Assembly (NCBI GenBank): GCA_023388335.1
Contig: JAEWGL010000101.1
Location: 1-38,791 of the forward strand
DNA length: 38,791 bases
Reading direction: 5' to 3'
Source of the DNA: Pseudomonadota bacterium
GTDB taxonomy: Bacteria; Pseudomonadota; Gammaproteobacteria; Pseudomonadales; Pseudomonadaceae
Made by a program: the position numbers and the translations under genes
The notes under the pieces: generated by a model
Told to the model about the DNA's origin: nothing
Databases searched by the model: none
Seen by the model: the letters and a program-made list of their open reading frames with translations, nothing else
In this document: positions 10,636 through 17,959 of the stretch, piece by piece
How positions within the stretch are numbered: the first letter of the stretch is position 1
How the letters are laid out: each line of letters starts with the position of its first letter

Positions 10636-11265
10636 ATGCCCACCATGCTCAATTCACTGGACCTGCTTTCTGCCTTCGTACTCTTCGCCTTCGTGTCGTC
10701 GATCACACCGGGGCCAAACAACACCATGCTGCTGGCCTCGGGCGTGAACTTTGGCGTGCGTCGCTCGATTCCCCATGCCTTGGGTATCAGCATCGGTTTC
10801 ATGGTCATGGTGCTGGCGGTGGGTTTCGGACTTGGCCAGGTGTTCCAGGCTTGGCCGCCGCTGTACAGCATCCTGCGCTACGCGGGCGCCGCCTACCTGC
10901 TGTACCTGGCGTGGAAGATCGCCACCTGCGGACCGCTCTCGACGGGGGCGGCGGGAATGCGCAAGCCCATGGGCTTCTGGGGCGCGGCGGCCTTCCAATG
11001 GGTCAACCCCAAGGCCTGGGTGATGGCGGTAGGGGCAATCACTACCTATACCCCGGCCCAAGGGTACGTGGTCAACGTGATAGTCATCGCTGCCGTATTC
11101 GCCTTGGTCAACTTGCCCAGCGTGGGCATCTGGGTGATGTTCGGCAGTGCCTTGCGCAACCTGCTGCAGAACCCGCGCTGGCTGACGCTGTTCAACGTAC
11201 TGATGGCTGCGCTGCTGGTGATATCGCTGTACCCGCTGCTCTTTGTAGAATCGGCGTTTTCCTAG
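10636..11265 (+). CDS. LysE/RhtB family amino acid exporter
   Basis: The 209-residue hydrophobic protein has about six membrane segments and the family motif near the N-terminus, SSITPGPNNTMLLASGVNFG. Members export amino acids such as lysine, threonine or homoserine lactone by proton exchange in the inner membrane. Which one applies here cannot be read. A second in-frame ATG lies three codons downstream (10645). The next gene follows after 16 bases on the same strand, so they may be co-transcribed. Confidence 0.9.
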   Translation: MPTMLNSLDLLSAFVLFAFVSSITPGPNNTMLLASGVNFGVRRSIPHALGISIGFMVMVLAVGFGLGQVFQAWPPLYSILRYAGAAYLLYLAWKIATCGPLSTGAAGMRKPMGFWGAAAFQWVNPKAWVMAVGAITTYTPAQGYVVNVIVIAAVFALVNLPSVGIWVMFGSALRNLLQNPRWLTLFNVLMAALLVISLYPLLFVESAFS

Positions 11266-11281
11266 AGCGACGAGTGCCCCG

Positions 11282-12154
11282 ATGCAGCTGATTCCCTGGA
11301 CCCATGATTGCTCTGAGGGCTTTACCCTGCGCGGCTGGCGAACGCCTGCAAGCGGGCGACCGCTGCTGCACTTCCTGCACGGCAATGGCTTCTGCAGCCT
11401 GGCCTATCAGCCATTGCTGATGCGTCTGGGCGAACACTTCGACCTGTGGCTCAGCGATGTCCAGGGCCATGGCGACAGTGATCATGGTGGGGCATTCCGC
11501 GGCTGGAATCGTAGCGCGGACCTGGCGGTGGAAGCGTTCGTCGCAGCCAAGGATGAATACGGGGACGTGGCTTGCCATGGCGTCGGCCACAGCTTCGGTA
11601 GCGTGCTTACCGGGCTGATCCTGGCGCGTCACCCTGGCCTTTTCGAGCGTGCGGTACTGCTCGATCCGGTGTTCTTCAGCCAGCGTATGATCGTCGTCAT
11701 GGCCGCTGCCAGGCTGCTTGGCCTGCATCGCCGGCACGCCCTCGCGCGAAAGGCCGCCATGCGGCGCAGCCACTGGCCTGATCGTGAGACGGCGTATGCC
11801 TCCCTGCAAGGTCGCGGAATCTTCAAGGGTTGGCACGACGCAGCCTTGCAGGCGTATGTGGAGCACGCCCTGGGTGAGTGCGGTGAGGGCGTGGTGCTCA
11901 AGTGCCGGCCCAGCCGCGAGGTCGAGATATTCAGCTCTTTCCCTTCGCGCTTGTGGGCCACCCTCGCCAAGATCCGTACGCCAACCACTGTCCTCCATGG
12001 CGCTGACACCTATCCTTTCGTGACCCGTTCGGCTAACCGCCTGGCCACACTCAATCCGGCCATTGCCGTGCAGACGGCCACGGGCGGGCATTGCTTCATG
12101 CAGGAACATCCGCAGCAGGCGGCGGAGCGGGTGCTCGCACTGTTGGGTAAGTGA
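11282..12154 (+). CDS. Alpha/beta hydrolase
   Basis: The 290-residue cytosolic protein has an alpha/beta-hydrolase fold. An HGNG oxyanion motif is near residues 33-36, the nucleophile elbow is GHSFGS with S104, the acid is probably the Asp in HGADTYPF, and H270 sits in GGHCFMQEHP. It lies 16 bases after the LysE-type exporter. The substrate is unknown: family members cleave esters, lactones or amides. The first ATG fits the usual family N-terminus. Confidence 0.87.
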   Translation: MQLIPWTHDCSEGFTLRGWRTPASGRPLLHFLHGNGFCSLAYQPLLMRLGEHFDLWLSDVQGHGDSDHGGAFRGWNRSADLAVEAFVAAKDEYGDVACHGVGHSFGSVLTGLILARHPGLFERAVLLDPVFFSQRMIVVMAAARLLGLHRRHALARKAAMRRSHWPDRETAYASLQGRGIFKGWHDAALQAYVEHALGECGEGVVLKCRPSREVEIFSSFPSRLWATLAKIRTPTTVLHGADTYPFVTRSANRLATLNPAIAVQTATGGHCFMQEHPQQAAERVLALLGK

Positions 12155-12220
12155 GGGCAGGATCGTGTGCGTAGAACGACTCATCTCGGACCGTCTGTCG
12201 CTCCGCAGCGCCAACGGGCC

Positions 12221-12248
12221 GAACTCCCGGGGAACCACGACGTTCTTC
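12221..12248 (+). promoter_or_regulatory. Candidate AlgU (sigma-22)-type promoter upstream of DUF1652 gene
   Basis: GAACTC (12221-12226), 17 bases, then TCTTC (12244-12248) resembles the AlgU/RpoE consensus GAACTT-N16/17-TCTGA. It lies about 140 bases before the DUF1652 start in a 233-base spacer with no other gene. The match is imperfect and functional use is inference. Confidence 0.3.
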
Positions 12249-12387
12249 CGCTAAGGTGCTAGGGGACCCGGCATGGCCGATTGCCGCGGCGCAAGGTGCG
12301 CCGTTCGTGTATTGGTATATTCAATTGGCCTTCCGACGCCTAGGCGCGTATTAGTCAAAAGTCCATCCTGATCGGAGGGGGCGTACC

Positions 12388-12651
12388 ATGTCGTTGATTG
12401 GAGTTTCCATGCTTGAAATGCGGCAGATCATTGAGCAGGCCTGCCTGCCTGACCGGTGTGAAGTGTCTTGCAACGATGGCGTGTCTCTGACCATCCGCCT
12501 GGGCCAGGGCGAACGCCTGGACGACTGCCTTACCGTCACCGGCATCCCGCTCGCCCGGCTCAACAGTTGCCGCGACCTGGTAGACCTGGTCGCGCAATTG
12601 CGCAGCGAGCAACGCCTGGCTCATCAACGGCCAGTCCGGGCGATTGCCTGA
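12388..12651 (+). CDS. DUF1652 family protein
   Basis: The 87-residue protein fits the small Pseudomonas-associated DUF1652 family: the typical LEMRQIIEQACLP opening, a central SLTIRL strand, and a helix with LVDLVAQLRSE. The family's function is unknown. A strong GGAGG lies 9 bases before the ATG at 12388. An internal ATG at 12409 starts directly at the conserved LEMRQ and is an alternative. It ends 17 bases before the convergent Yip1 gene. Confidence 0.8.
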   Translation: MSLIGVSMLEMRQIIEQACLPDRCEVSCNDGVSLTIRLGQGERLDDCLTVTGIPLARLNSCRDLVDLVAQLRSEQRLAHQRPVRAIA

Positions 12652-12661
12652 CCCGACCGCA

Positions 12662-12688
12662 GCCCGGCTCAGCCCAGGCTGGCCGGGC
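12662..12688. terminator. Strong hairpin between convergent DUF1652 and Yip1 genes
   Basis: GCCCGGC (12662-12668) pairs with GCCGGGC (12682-12688), and inner CAGC/GCTG extends the stem. It contains the stop codon of the minus-strand Yip1 gene and follows the DUF1652 stop. No T-run follows on either strand, so termination strength is uncertain. Confidence 0.5.
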
Positions 12689-13283
12689 GCACATATTCAG
12701 GCATCAGCCCGTTGAACCAGAACAGGATCATCGTCACCAGGACGGTCACCAGCACCAGCAAGCCCACCCCCCAGATGCAGCTGGCGTAGAGCAGGGCCTG
12801 TTCCTTGCGTAATCGCAGGAATATCTGCAATCCCCCAAACAACAGGAAGGTCGCGTAGGCCGATGCCAGCAGCAGCGCGGTCACCGCCAGCCACCGGCTA
12901 GGCACCAACCCGACGATTCCGGCGACGAACCACGGCGTGGCGCAGTAGGCGGCGAAGCCGATGCACTGGTTGAGGGTCGGACGGCTGTCGAAACTGCGTG
13001 ACATCCAGCGGATCAGGCCTCCCATTATCATGACCCCGAACACGGTGCTGACATACAGCAGTGCTGCCAACTGCGCGGCGCTGGTGACGCTCAAGCGAAC
13101 CCGCTCCTCGGCAACCAGGCTCCAACCCACGGTGGCGGTGCCGACAAACAGGCACAGCGCCGGAATCAGGGCGAGCATCAGCAACCGGGGCAGGTATTGC
13201 CTGGGCTGCGCTTCCTCGGCTCGGCGAATGTCCAGCCAGGCTTCGCCGGGGCGGGTGAAAAGCTTGAGCAATGGGCTGTTCAT
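12669..13283 (-). CDS. Yip1 family inner membrane protein
   Basis: The 204-residue protein has a soluble N-terminus (LFTRPGEAWLDIR, typical of bacterial Yip1-domain proteins) and about five hydrophobic segments. The last carries LLVLVTVLVTMILFWFNG. Bacterial Yip1 proteins are membrane proteins of unclear role. The ATG at 13283 follows AGGAAG. It lies 91 bases downstream of the 95-residue hypothetical gene on the same strand and may belong to that transcript. Confidence 0.85.
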   Translation of the reverse strand: MNSPLLKLFTRPGEAWLDIRRAEEAQPRQYLPRLLMLALIPALCLFVGTATVGWSLVAEERVRLSVTSAAQLAALLYVSTVFGVMIMGGLIRWMSRSFDSRPTLNQCIGFAAYCATPWFVAGIVGLVPSRWLAVTALLLASAYATFLLFGGLQIFLRLRKEQALLYASCIWGVGLLVLVTVLVTMILFWFNGLMPEYVRPASLG

Positions 13284-13374
13284 GACGCTTCCTCGCGCGG
13301 CAGGGGACGCGCTGCTTATTGCCTATGGAGAGGCGAGGTTGACGTCGGGTTCATCTTTTTTCGCTCGCCATCCA

Positions 13375-13662
13375 TCACTGCAGTTCAACCAGCAGCTTGA
13401 GGCCGCCGTCCCCGCAGCGGTGGTGATGACGGACGATGCCGTGGTAGTGCCGCCCTTGCCACTCGAAGGCCACGCTGTGCGAACGTTCAAGCTTGTCGGG
13501 CAGTGGCGGATCGACCAGCAATTGCATTGCCGGTCGTCCTTGCAGCTCCAGGGCCGCCAGTTGTACCTGGCATTCGGCGCTGTGGGCCACAGGACCGAAC
13601 AACGTGTCGCGAACAAAATCCAGTCGCAGGCAGCAGCCGGGAGCGCGTTGGGGCATTCTCAT
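13375..13662 (-). CDS. Hypothetical protein, 95 residues, coupled to the DUF4142 gene
   Basis: I do not recognise this protein. It is soluble, with beta-strand-like stretches (LERSHSVAFEWQGRHYHGIV), a His-rich patch (VRHHHRC) and four cysteines. The ATG overlaps the stop of the upstream DUF4142 gene (ATGA), and GGAG precedes it. Both support a real, translationally coupled gene. A competing frame at 13323-13616 lacks such signals. It might be a PilZ-like small barrel, but key motifs are not visible. Confidence 0.6.
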   Translation of the reverse strand: MRMPQRAPGCCLRLDFVRDTLFGPVAHSAECQVQLAALELQGRPAMQLLVDPPLPDKLERSHSVAFEWQGRHYHGIVRHHHRCGDGGLKLLVELQ

Positions 13663-14195
13663 GGCTGGCGGGCTCCATCGTCGTCGGTGGGCAGGGTGCG
13701 TTGAAGCGTGTGGGCCATTTCCAGGTGATGCTGGAAGGTCGGCAAGGTCTGGCGGGCGTACATGCGAATAGGCTCCTCGGCAGTAGGCGCGCGACTCTGT
13801 TCCTCGAACAGTTTGATCGCTTGCTCGTGGGCACTGACCTGATGGCGAGCGTAGGCGGCGTCGAAGGAGGCGCCATCTTGTACCTGCAGCATCATCTTCT
13901 CGGCCTTGCTGGTCAGCGCAGCTTGATCGGGCACATCGAAACCATGGTCCTTGGCCAGGTCGAACAGCGCCTGGTTGGCTTGGGTGTGGTCATCGATCAT
14001 GCGTTGGGCGAACGCCTTGACGGCGGGCGTCGTGGATTTTTCCAGGGCCAGCTGGCTGGTCTGGATCTCGGCCACGCCAGCGGCGGCGGCTTCGCTGACG
14101 AAAGTGGAGTCGGTCGGGGCGGCGTGAGCTGCACCGCTCAGCAGGGCGGCCAGGCCAAGGGCCAGTGCAGCCGGGCGGAACAAGGACGGGTTCAT
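13659..14195 (-). CDS. DUF4142 domain periplasmic protein
   Basis: The 178-residue protein has a signal peptide (cleavage likely after SGAAHA, residue 25) and an all-helical DUF4142 domain. The family's ferritin-like pattern is visible: FVSEAAAAGVAEIQTSQLALEK and AFAQRMIDDHTQANQ. The family is common in proteobacteria, often in stress-related or envelope contexts, with no fixed biochemical role. An AAGGAG precedes the ATG. The next gene overlaps its stop. Confidence 0.88.
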   Translation of the reverse strand: MNPSLFRPAALALGLAALLSGAAHAAPTDSTFVSEAAAAGVAEIQTSQLALEKSTTPAVKAFAQRMIDDHTQANQALFDLAKDHGFDVPDQAALTSKAEKMMLQVQDGASFDAAYARHQVSAHEQAIKLFEEQSRAPTAEEPIRMYARQTLPTFQHHLEMAHTLQRTLPTDDDGARQP

Positions 14196-14297
14196 GACGC
14201 AGGCTCCTTGATTCGGGCGCTTGGTCTAGATTCGAAGCTTTCAAGAGACTTGCGTTCAAGTTTTTTTCAGCCCTTCGTCCCCTCCCCAGCAAACAGA

Positions 14298-14320
14298 AAG
14301 CCCGCCATGAAGGCGGGCTT
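14298..14320 (-). terminator. Rho-independent terminator after allE
   Basis: A 9-base stem (AAGCCCGCC/GGCGGGCTT) with a 5-base loop is followed on the minus strand by TTTCTGTTT. It lies 20 bases beyond the allE stop and before the DUF4142 promoter region. Confidence 0.85.
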
Positions 14321-14340
14321 GCGAATGACAGCCTGAAACC

Positions 14341-15177
14341 TTAACGATTGGGGTTGAGGGTCAAATGCACGTGGCGGTTGACGTCTTTGTACAGCAGGTA
14401 ACGGAACGGGCCAGGACCACCTGCGTAGCAGGCTTGCGGGCAGAAGGCGCGCAGCCACATGAAGTCGCCGGCTTCGACTTCGACCCAGTCCTGGTTCAAG
14501 CGATACACCGCCTTGCCTTCGAGCACGTACAGGCCGTGTTCCATAACGTGGGTTTCAGCGAACGGAATCACGCCGCCCGGTTGGAAGGTGACGATATTGA
14601 CGTGCATGTCGTGGCGCATGTCGGCCATGTCGACGAAGCGGGTAGTGACCCAGCGGCCTTCGGTGCCTGGCATCGGCAGTGGCTCGATGTCCTTCTCGTT
14701 GGTGACGAAGGCTTCCGGCAGGGCCAGGCCTTCGACCTTCTGGTAGTGCTTGCGCAGCCAATGGAACGTGACGTTGGCGTTGCTGTTGTTGCGCAGGCTC
14801 CAGTCGGCGCCCGGCGGGATGAAGGCATAGCCGCCCGGGGTCAGGGTGTGGTGCTTGCCTTGCAGGGTGATATCGATCTCGCCCTCGACCACGAACAGCA
14901 CCGCTTCGGCATTGACGTCCAGTTCAGGGCGCTCGCTGCCGCCTTCCGGCGCGACTTCGACGATGTATTGCGAGAACGTCTCGGCAAAGCCGGTCAGCGG
15001 CCGGGCGATGACCCACATGCGCATCTTGTCCCAGAACGGCAAGTGGCTAGTGACGATGTCACGCATCACGCCTTTGGGGATGATGGCATAGGCTTCAGTG
15101 AACATGGCACGGTCTGTCAGCAGCTCGGTCTGAGCTGGGTGCCCACCGTGAGGGGCGAAGTAGGAAGTGTTCGACAT
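14341..15177 (-). CDS. allE: (S)-ureidoglycine aminohydrolase
   Basis: The 278-residue bicupin resembles bacterial AllE/UGHYL throughout: N-terminal APHGGHPAQTELLTDRAMFT, first cupin with VVEGEIDITL and GGYAFIPPG, second cupin with metal-site residues in ETHVMEHGLYVLEGKAVYRL. It releases ammonia from (S)-ureidoglycine to give (S)-ureidoglycolate in purine (allantoin) breakdown, in the cytosol. The start at 15177 matches family N-termini; an ATG five codons upstream (15192) with GGGGAA before it is a fair alternative. No other ureide gene is adjacent, which is unusual for this pathway. Confidence 0.9.
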   Translation of the reverse strand: MSNTSYFAPHGGHPAQTELLTDRAMFTEAYAIIPKGVMRDIVTSHLPFWDKMRMWVIARPLTGFAETFSQYIVEVAPEGGSERPELDVNAEAVLFVVEGEIDITLQGKHHTLTPGGYAFIPPGADWSLRNNSNANVTFHWLRKHYQKVEGLALPEAFVTNEKDIEPLPMPGTEGRWVTTRFVDMADMRHDMHVNIVTFQPGGVIPFAETHVMEHGLYVLEGKAVYRLNQDWVEVEAGDFMWLRAFCPQACYAGGPGPFRYLLYKDVNRHVHLTLNPNR

Positions 15178-15214
15178 GGACAGTCTCGACATTGTTGTTG
15201 TTCCCCGTGCCGTG

Positions 15215-15234
15215 GCCGCACCGGCTGGTGCGGC
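15215..15234. promoter_or_regulatory. Perfect 8-base hairpin in the allE leader
   Basis: GCCGCACC and GGTGCGGC flank a 4-base loop, 23-42 bases before the nearest candidate allE ATG. It could be an RNA hairpin in the leader or a protein site. No T-run follows on the minus strand. Confidence 0.35.
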
Positions 15235-15298
15235 GGGGGGGATAGGGACACGATATAGAACCGTCGGTGCTATCCACAAATTAAATGTTGAAATACCC

Positions 15299-15319
15299 GG
15301 TATTCAGTTACTGAATACC
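15299..15319. promoter_or_regulatory. Palindrome spanning the monooxygenase stop codon, upstream of allE
   Basis: A 9-base perfect inverted repeat (GGTATTCAG/CTGAATACC) is centred on the stop codon of the monooxygenase gene. A further overlapping repeat, AATAC-CCG-GTATT, lies at 15292-15304, giving three related half-sites. Being about 110-130 bases before allE it fits an operator; no T-run follows, which argues against a terminator. Confidence 0.4.
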
Positions 15320-16687
15320 ATGGGCGCCCAGTTGCACCTGTCGCCCGGCGTGGTTGGCAGGCAGGCGATCGCCTTGGCCGAACAGCTTTTGCCGCAGGCT
15401 GCCGTCGGTATAGTCCAGGGGGTAGCGACCGCGGCGCTGCAACTCCGGGACCAGCAGCTCGACCACCGCCTGGAGGTCGTCTGGCTGCACCGCATAGGTG
15501 AGGTTGAAACCGTCGATGCCGGTGCTGTCGAGCCAAGTTTCCAGCTGGTCGGCGATCTCGCCGGGCGTGCCGATCAATACCGGCCCACGGCCGCCCAGGC
15601 CGATGAATTGCGCGGCTTCGCGCACCGTCCAGCGGCGCTGCGGATCCGCCGCGGTAAAGGCGGCCAGGGCGGCACGGCCGGCGTCGTTCTCGACGTACTC
15701 GATCAGGGCATCTGGATCCAGGCCCGCGAAGTCGATGCCCGTCCAGCCGGAGAGCAGCGCCAGTGCGGCGTCCAGGTCGACATACCGGCGGTATTCATCG
15801 AAGCGTGCCTGCGCCTGCTCATGGGTATCGGCGACGATCAGCAGGGCCTGAGCGTAGATCAGCACCTCTTCGCGCCCGCGCCCAGCCGCCGCGCTGGCAT
15901 CACGGATGCCTTCGGCGTAGCGGCGCAGCACGGCCGTGGTCGGCCCACTGATGAACACGCATTCGGCATGCCGCGCGGCAAACGCCTGACCGCGCGCCGA
16001 GGCGCCGGCCTGAAACAGCACCGGGGTGCGCTGCGGCGAAGGCTGGCATAGATGCATGCCAGGCACTTGGAAATGTTCGCCGGCATGGCCAATGGCGTGC
16101 ACACGCGAGGGTTCGATGTAGCGGCCGGTATCGCGTTCCAGCAGCACGGCGTCGTCGTCCCAGCTTTTCTCCCAGAGTTTGTACAGCACCTCAAGGTACT
16201 CCTCGGCCAGGTCGTAGCGCTGGTCGTGGCCTAGCTGACGGGCCAGCCCTAGGTTGCGCGCGGCGCTGTCCAGGTAGCCGGTGACGATGTTCCAGCCGAC
16301 CCGGCCGCTGCTCAGGTGATCCAGGGTCGACATGCGCCGGGCGAAAGGGTAGGGGTGCTCGTAGGTCAGCGAGAAGGTCACGCCGAAGCCTAGGTGTTCG
16401 GTCACCGCGGCCATGGCCGGGACCAGCAGCAGCGGGTCGTTGACCGGCACCTGCACGCCGCCGCGCAAGGCCGCCTCAGGGCCGCCTTGATAGACGTCGT
16501 AGATGCCCAGCACGTCGGCGATGAACAGGGCGTCGAATAAACCGCGCTCAAGCAGTCGCGCCAGGTCGGTCCAGTAGTCCAAGCGATTGAACCGTACGCT
16601 GGTATTGCGCGGATGGCGCCACAGGCCCGGGGACTGGTGGCTGGCAGCGTTCATGCTGAAGGCGTTGAAGCGGATCGGACGGGTCAC
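15308..16687 (-). CDS. FMN-dependent LLM-class monooxygenase (NtaA/SnaA/DszA type)
   Basis: The roughly 459-residue protein belongs to the flavin-dependent bacterial luciferase-like family, NtaA/SnaA/DszA branch. Features are the N-terminal RFNAFSMN...SPGLWRHP, a central SSGRVGWNIVTGY and PVLFQAGASARGQAFAARHAE. Such enzymes use FMNH2 from a separate reductase to oxidise organosulfur or amino-polycarboxylate compounds. An AAGGA overlaps the ATG at 16696 but is well spaced from a GTG at 16687, so the GTG is preferred; the ATG would add three residues. It follows the SsuA-like gene by under 20 bases, pointing to an organosulfur substrate. No flavin reductase is adjacent. Confidence 0.88.
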   Translation of the reverse strand: MTRPIRFNAFSMNAASHQSPGLWRHPRNTSVRFNRLDYWTDLARLLERGLFDALFIADVLGIYDVYQGGPEAALRGGVQVPVNDPLLLVPAMAAVTEHLGFGVTFSLTYEHPYPFARRMSTLDHLSSGRVGWNIVTGYLDSAARNLGLARQLGHDQRYDLAEEYLEVLYKLWEKSWDDDAVLLERDTGRYIEPSRVHAIGHAGEHFQVPGMHLCQPSPQRTPVLFQAGASARGQAFAARHAECVFISGPTTAVLRRYAEGIRDASAAAGRGREEVLIYAQALLIVADTHEQAQARFDEYRRYVDLDAALALLSGWTGIDFAGLDPDALIEYVENDAGRAALAAFTAADPQRRWTVREAAQFIGLGGRGPVLIGTPGEIADQLETWLDSTGIDGFNLTYAVQPDDLQAVVELLVPELQRRGRYPLDYTDGSLRQKLFGQGDRLPANHAGRQVQLGAHGIQ

Positions 16688-16703
16688 GGCAGGCATCCTT
16701 CGG

Positions 16704-17684
16704 TCAGGGCAGCACGGAAGCCGGATAGACCGCTTCGGCGACCTGCAGCTTGTTCGGAATCAGGCCAAGGCCTTGGAAGGTGTCGGCGAGCTTTTGCTGC
16801 TCGGCAACGATCTGCGGGGTGATGGCGACGGCGTTGTAGTTGCGCCGCTCGCTGGCCACTTCCAGTACGTCGGCCTTGATCCCCAATTGCGGGGCGAGCA
16901 GGGCGGCGACTTCGGCTGGTTGGGCGTTGGCCCATTGGCTGACCTTGCCCAGTTCGGCGAAGAAGGTCTTGAGCAAGTCAGGGTGCTGGTCGGCGAAGCT
17001 TGCGGTGGACAGGTAGAAGGTACGGTTGTTGGACAGGCCGCTGCCATCACGCAGGTTCTTCAGGCCCGGTTGCTGCTCGGCGGCGGCCAGGAAGGGGTCC
17101 CACAAGGTGGCGGCCTGGACACTGCCTGACTGCAGGGCGGCCACGGCATCGGCGGCATTATTGACGTAGGCGGGGGTGATGTCCTGATAGCTCAGGCCCG
17201 CGTCCTGCAAAGCGACGGCCAGCAGGTACTGGGCGTTCCAGCCACGGCCAGTGGCCACGCGCTGGCCTTTGAGGGCCTTGACGTCGCTCAGGTGATCCTG
17301 CTCGCGGACCACCAGGCCGATCCCGCGCGGGTAGGGCTGCTCGGCGGCAAGGTAGACCACGGGCTTACCCGCTGCCTGGGCGAACACCGACGGCGCATCG
17401 GCGGCATGGCCCAGGTCGATGGCGCCGGTGCTCAAGGCTTCGAGCAGTTGCGGGCCGGCGGCGAACTCATGCCAGCTGACCTTCACGCCCTGCGTGGCCA
17501 GCGCTTTCTCCAAGGCGCCGCTACTTTTGAGGATGTTGATGCTGTTGAATTTCTGGTAGCCGATGCGCAGGGTCTGGCCGTTGTCAGCCAAAGCGCTGGA
17601 CAGCGGCAACAAGGCGCTGGCGATACCGGCCAGCAGGCCGCCGAGAAGCAGGCGACGCAGAGATGAAAAAGGACGTGCTGACAC
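16704..17684 (-). CDS. Aliphatic sulfonate-type ABC transporter substrate-binding protein (SsuA-like)
   Basis: The 326-residue periplasmic binding protein has an Arg-Arg signal peptide (LRRLLLGGLLAG, cleavage near residue 33). The SsuA/TauA/NMT1-type fold opens LRIGYQKFNSINILKSSG and includes DLGHAADAPSVFAQAAGKP and LWDPFLAAAEQ. It would bind a sulfonate or sulfate ester. The start is a GTG with a well-placed AGGAGA; no ATG fits. The gene heads a two-gene unit with the monooxygenase. Neither an ATPase nor a permease is nearby, so it must borrow a transporter or be a remnant of a larger locus. Confidence 0.9.
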   Translation of the reverse strand: MSARPFSSLRRLLLGGLLAGIASALLPLSSALADNGQTLRIGYQKFNSINILKSSGALEKALATQGVKVSWHEFAAGPQLLEALSTGAIDLGHAADAPSVFAQAAGKPVVYLAAEQPYPRGIGLVVREQDHLSDVKALKGQRVATGRGWNAQYLLAVALQDAGLSYQDITPAYVNNAADAVAALQSGSVQAATLWDPFLAAAEQQPGLKNLRDGSGLSNNRTFYLSTASFADQHPDLLKTFFAELGKVSQWANAQPAEVAALLAPQLGIKADVLEVASERRNYNAVAITPQIVAEQQKLADTFQGLGLIPNKLQVAEAVYPASVLP

Positions 17685-17959
17685 GGGAATTCTCCTGAAG
17701 GGGCGTAGGGAAGCGTCCGCTCAGCCTAAGGAGCCCCGATGCTCGTTTCAATTTTTTTATTCCTTTTTGTTAGATCAAATTGTTATTTTTATATCCTTTT
17801 ATTCGATCTCGATTTGGCCGTATGCGATCATCGCCTTCAAGGTGGGCGGGTCTCGTTTAAGGTTCTGGTGCGAAGGTTACGCACTCTGCCGGGAGGGTAG
17901 GTCAGGTGCTTTCGGGGCGGTATACTCGCGCCCCCGTTCCACCGTATCCGAGTATTCCG
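17685..17959. promoter_or_regulatory. AT-rich divergent promoter region of the sulfur genes
   Basis: The spacer between the SsuA-like gene and the YeeE/YedE gene has a sharply AT-rich core (about 17745-17815) in otherwise GC-rich DNA. Two related 20-base stretches lie at 17757-17776 and 17789-17808, starting 32 bases apart, each with TTAT, a CCTTTT-like run and GATC at the end. This looks like a tandem activator site, for example for CysB, which controls sulfur-starvation genes (inference). Confidence 0.45.
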
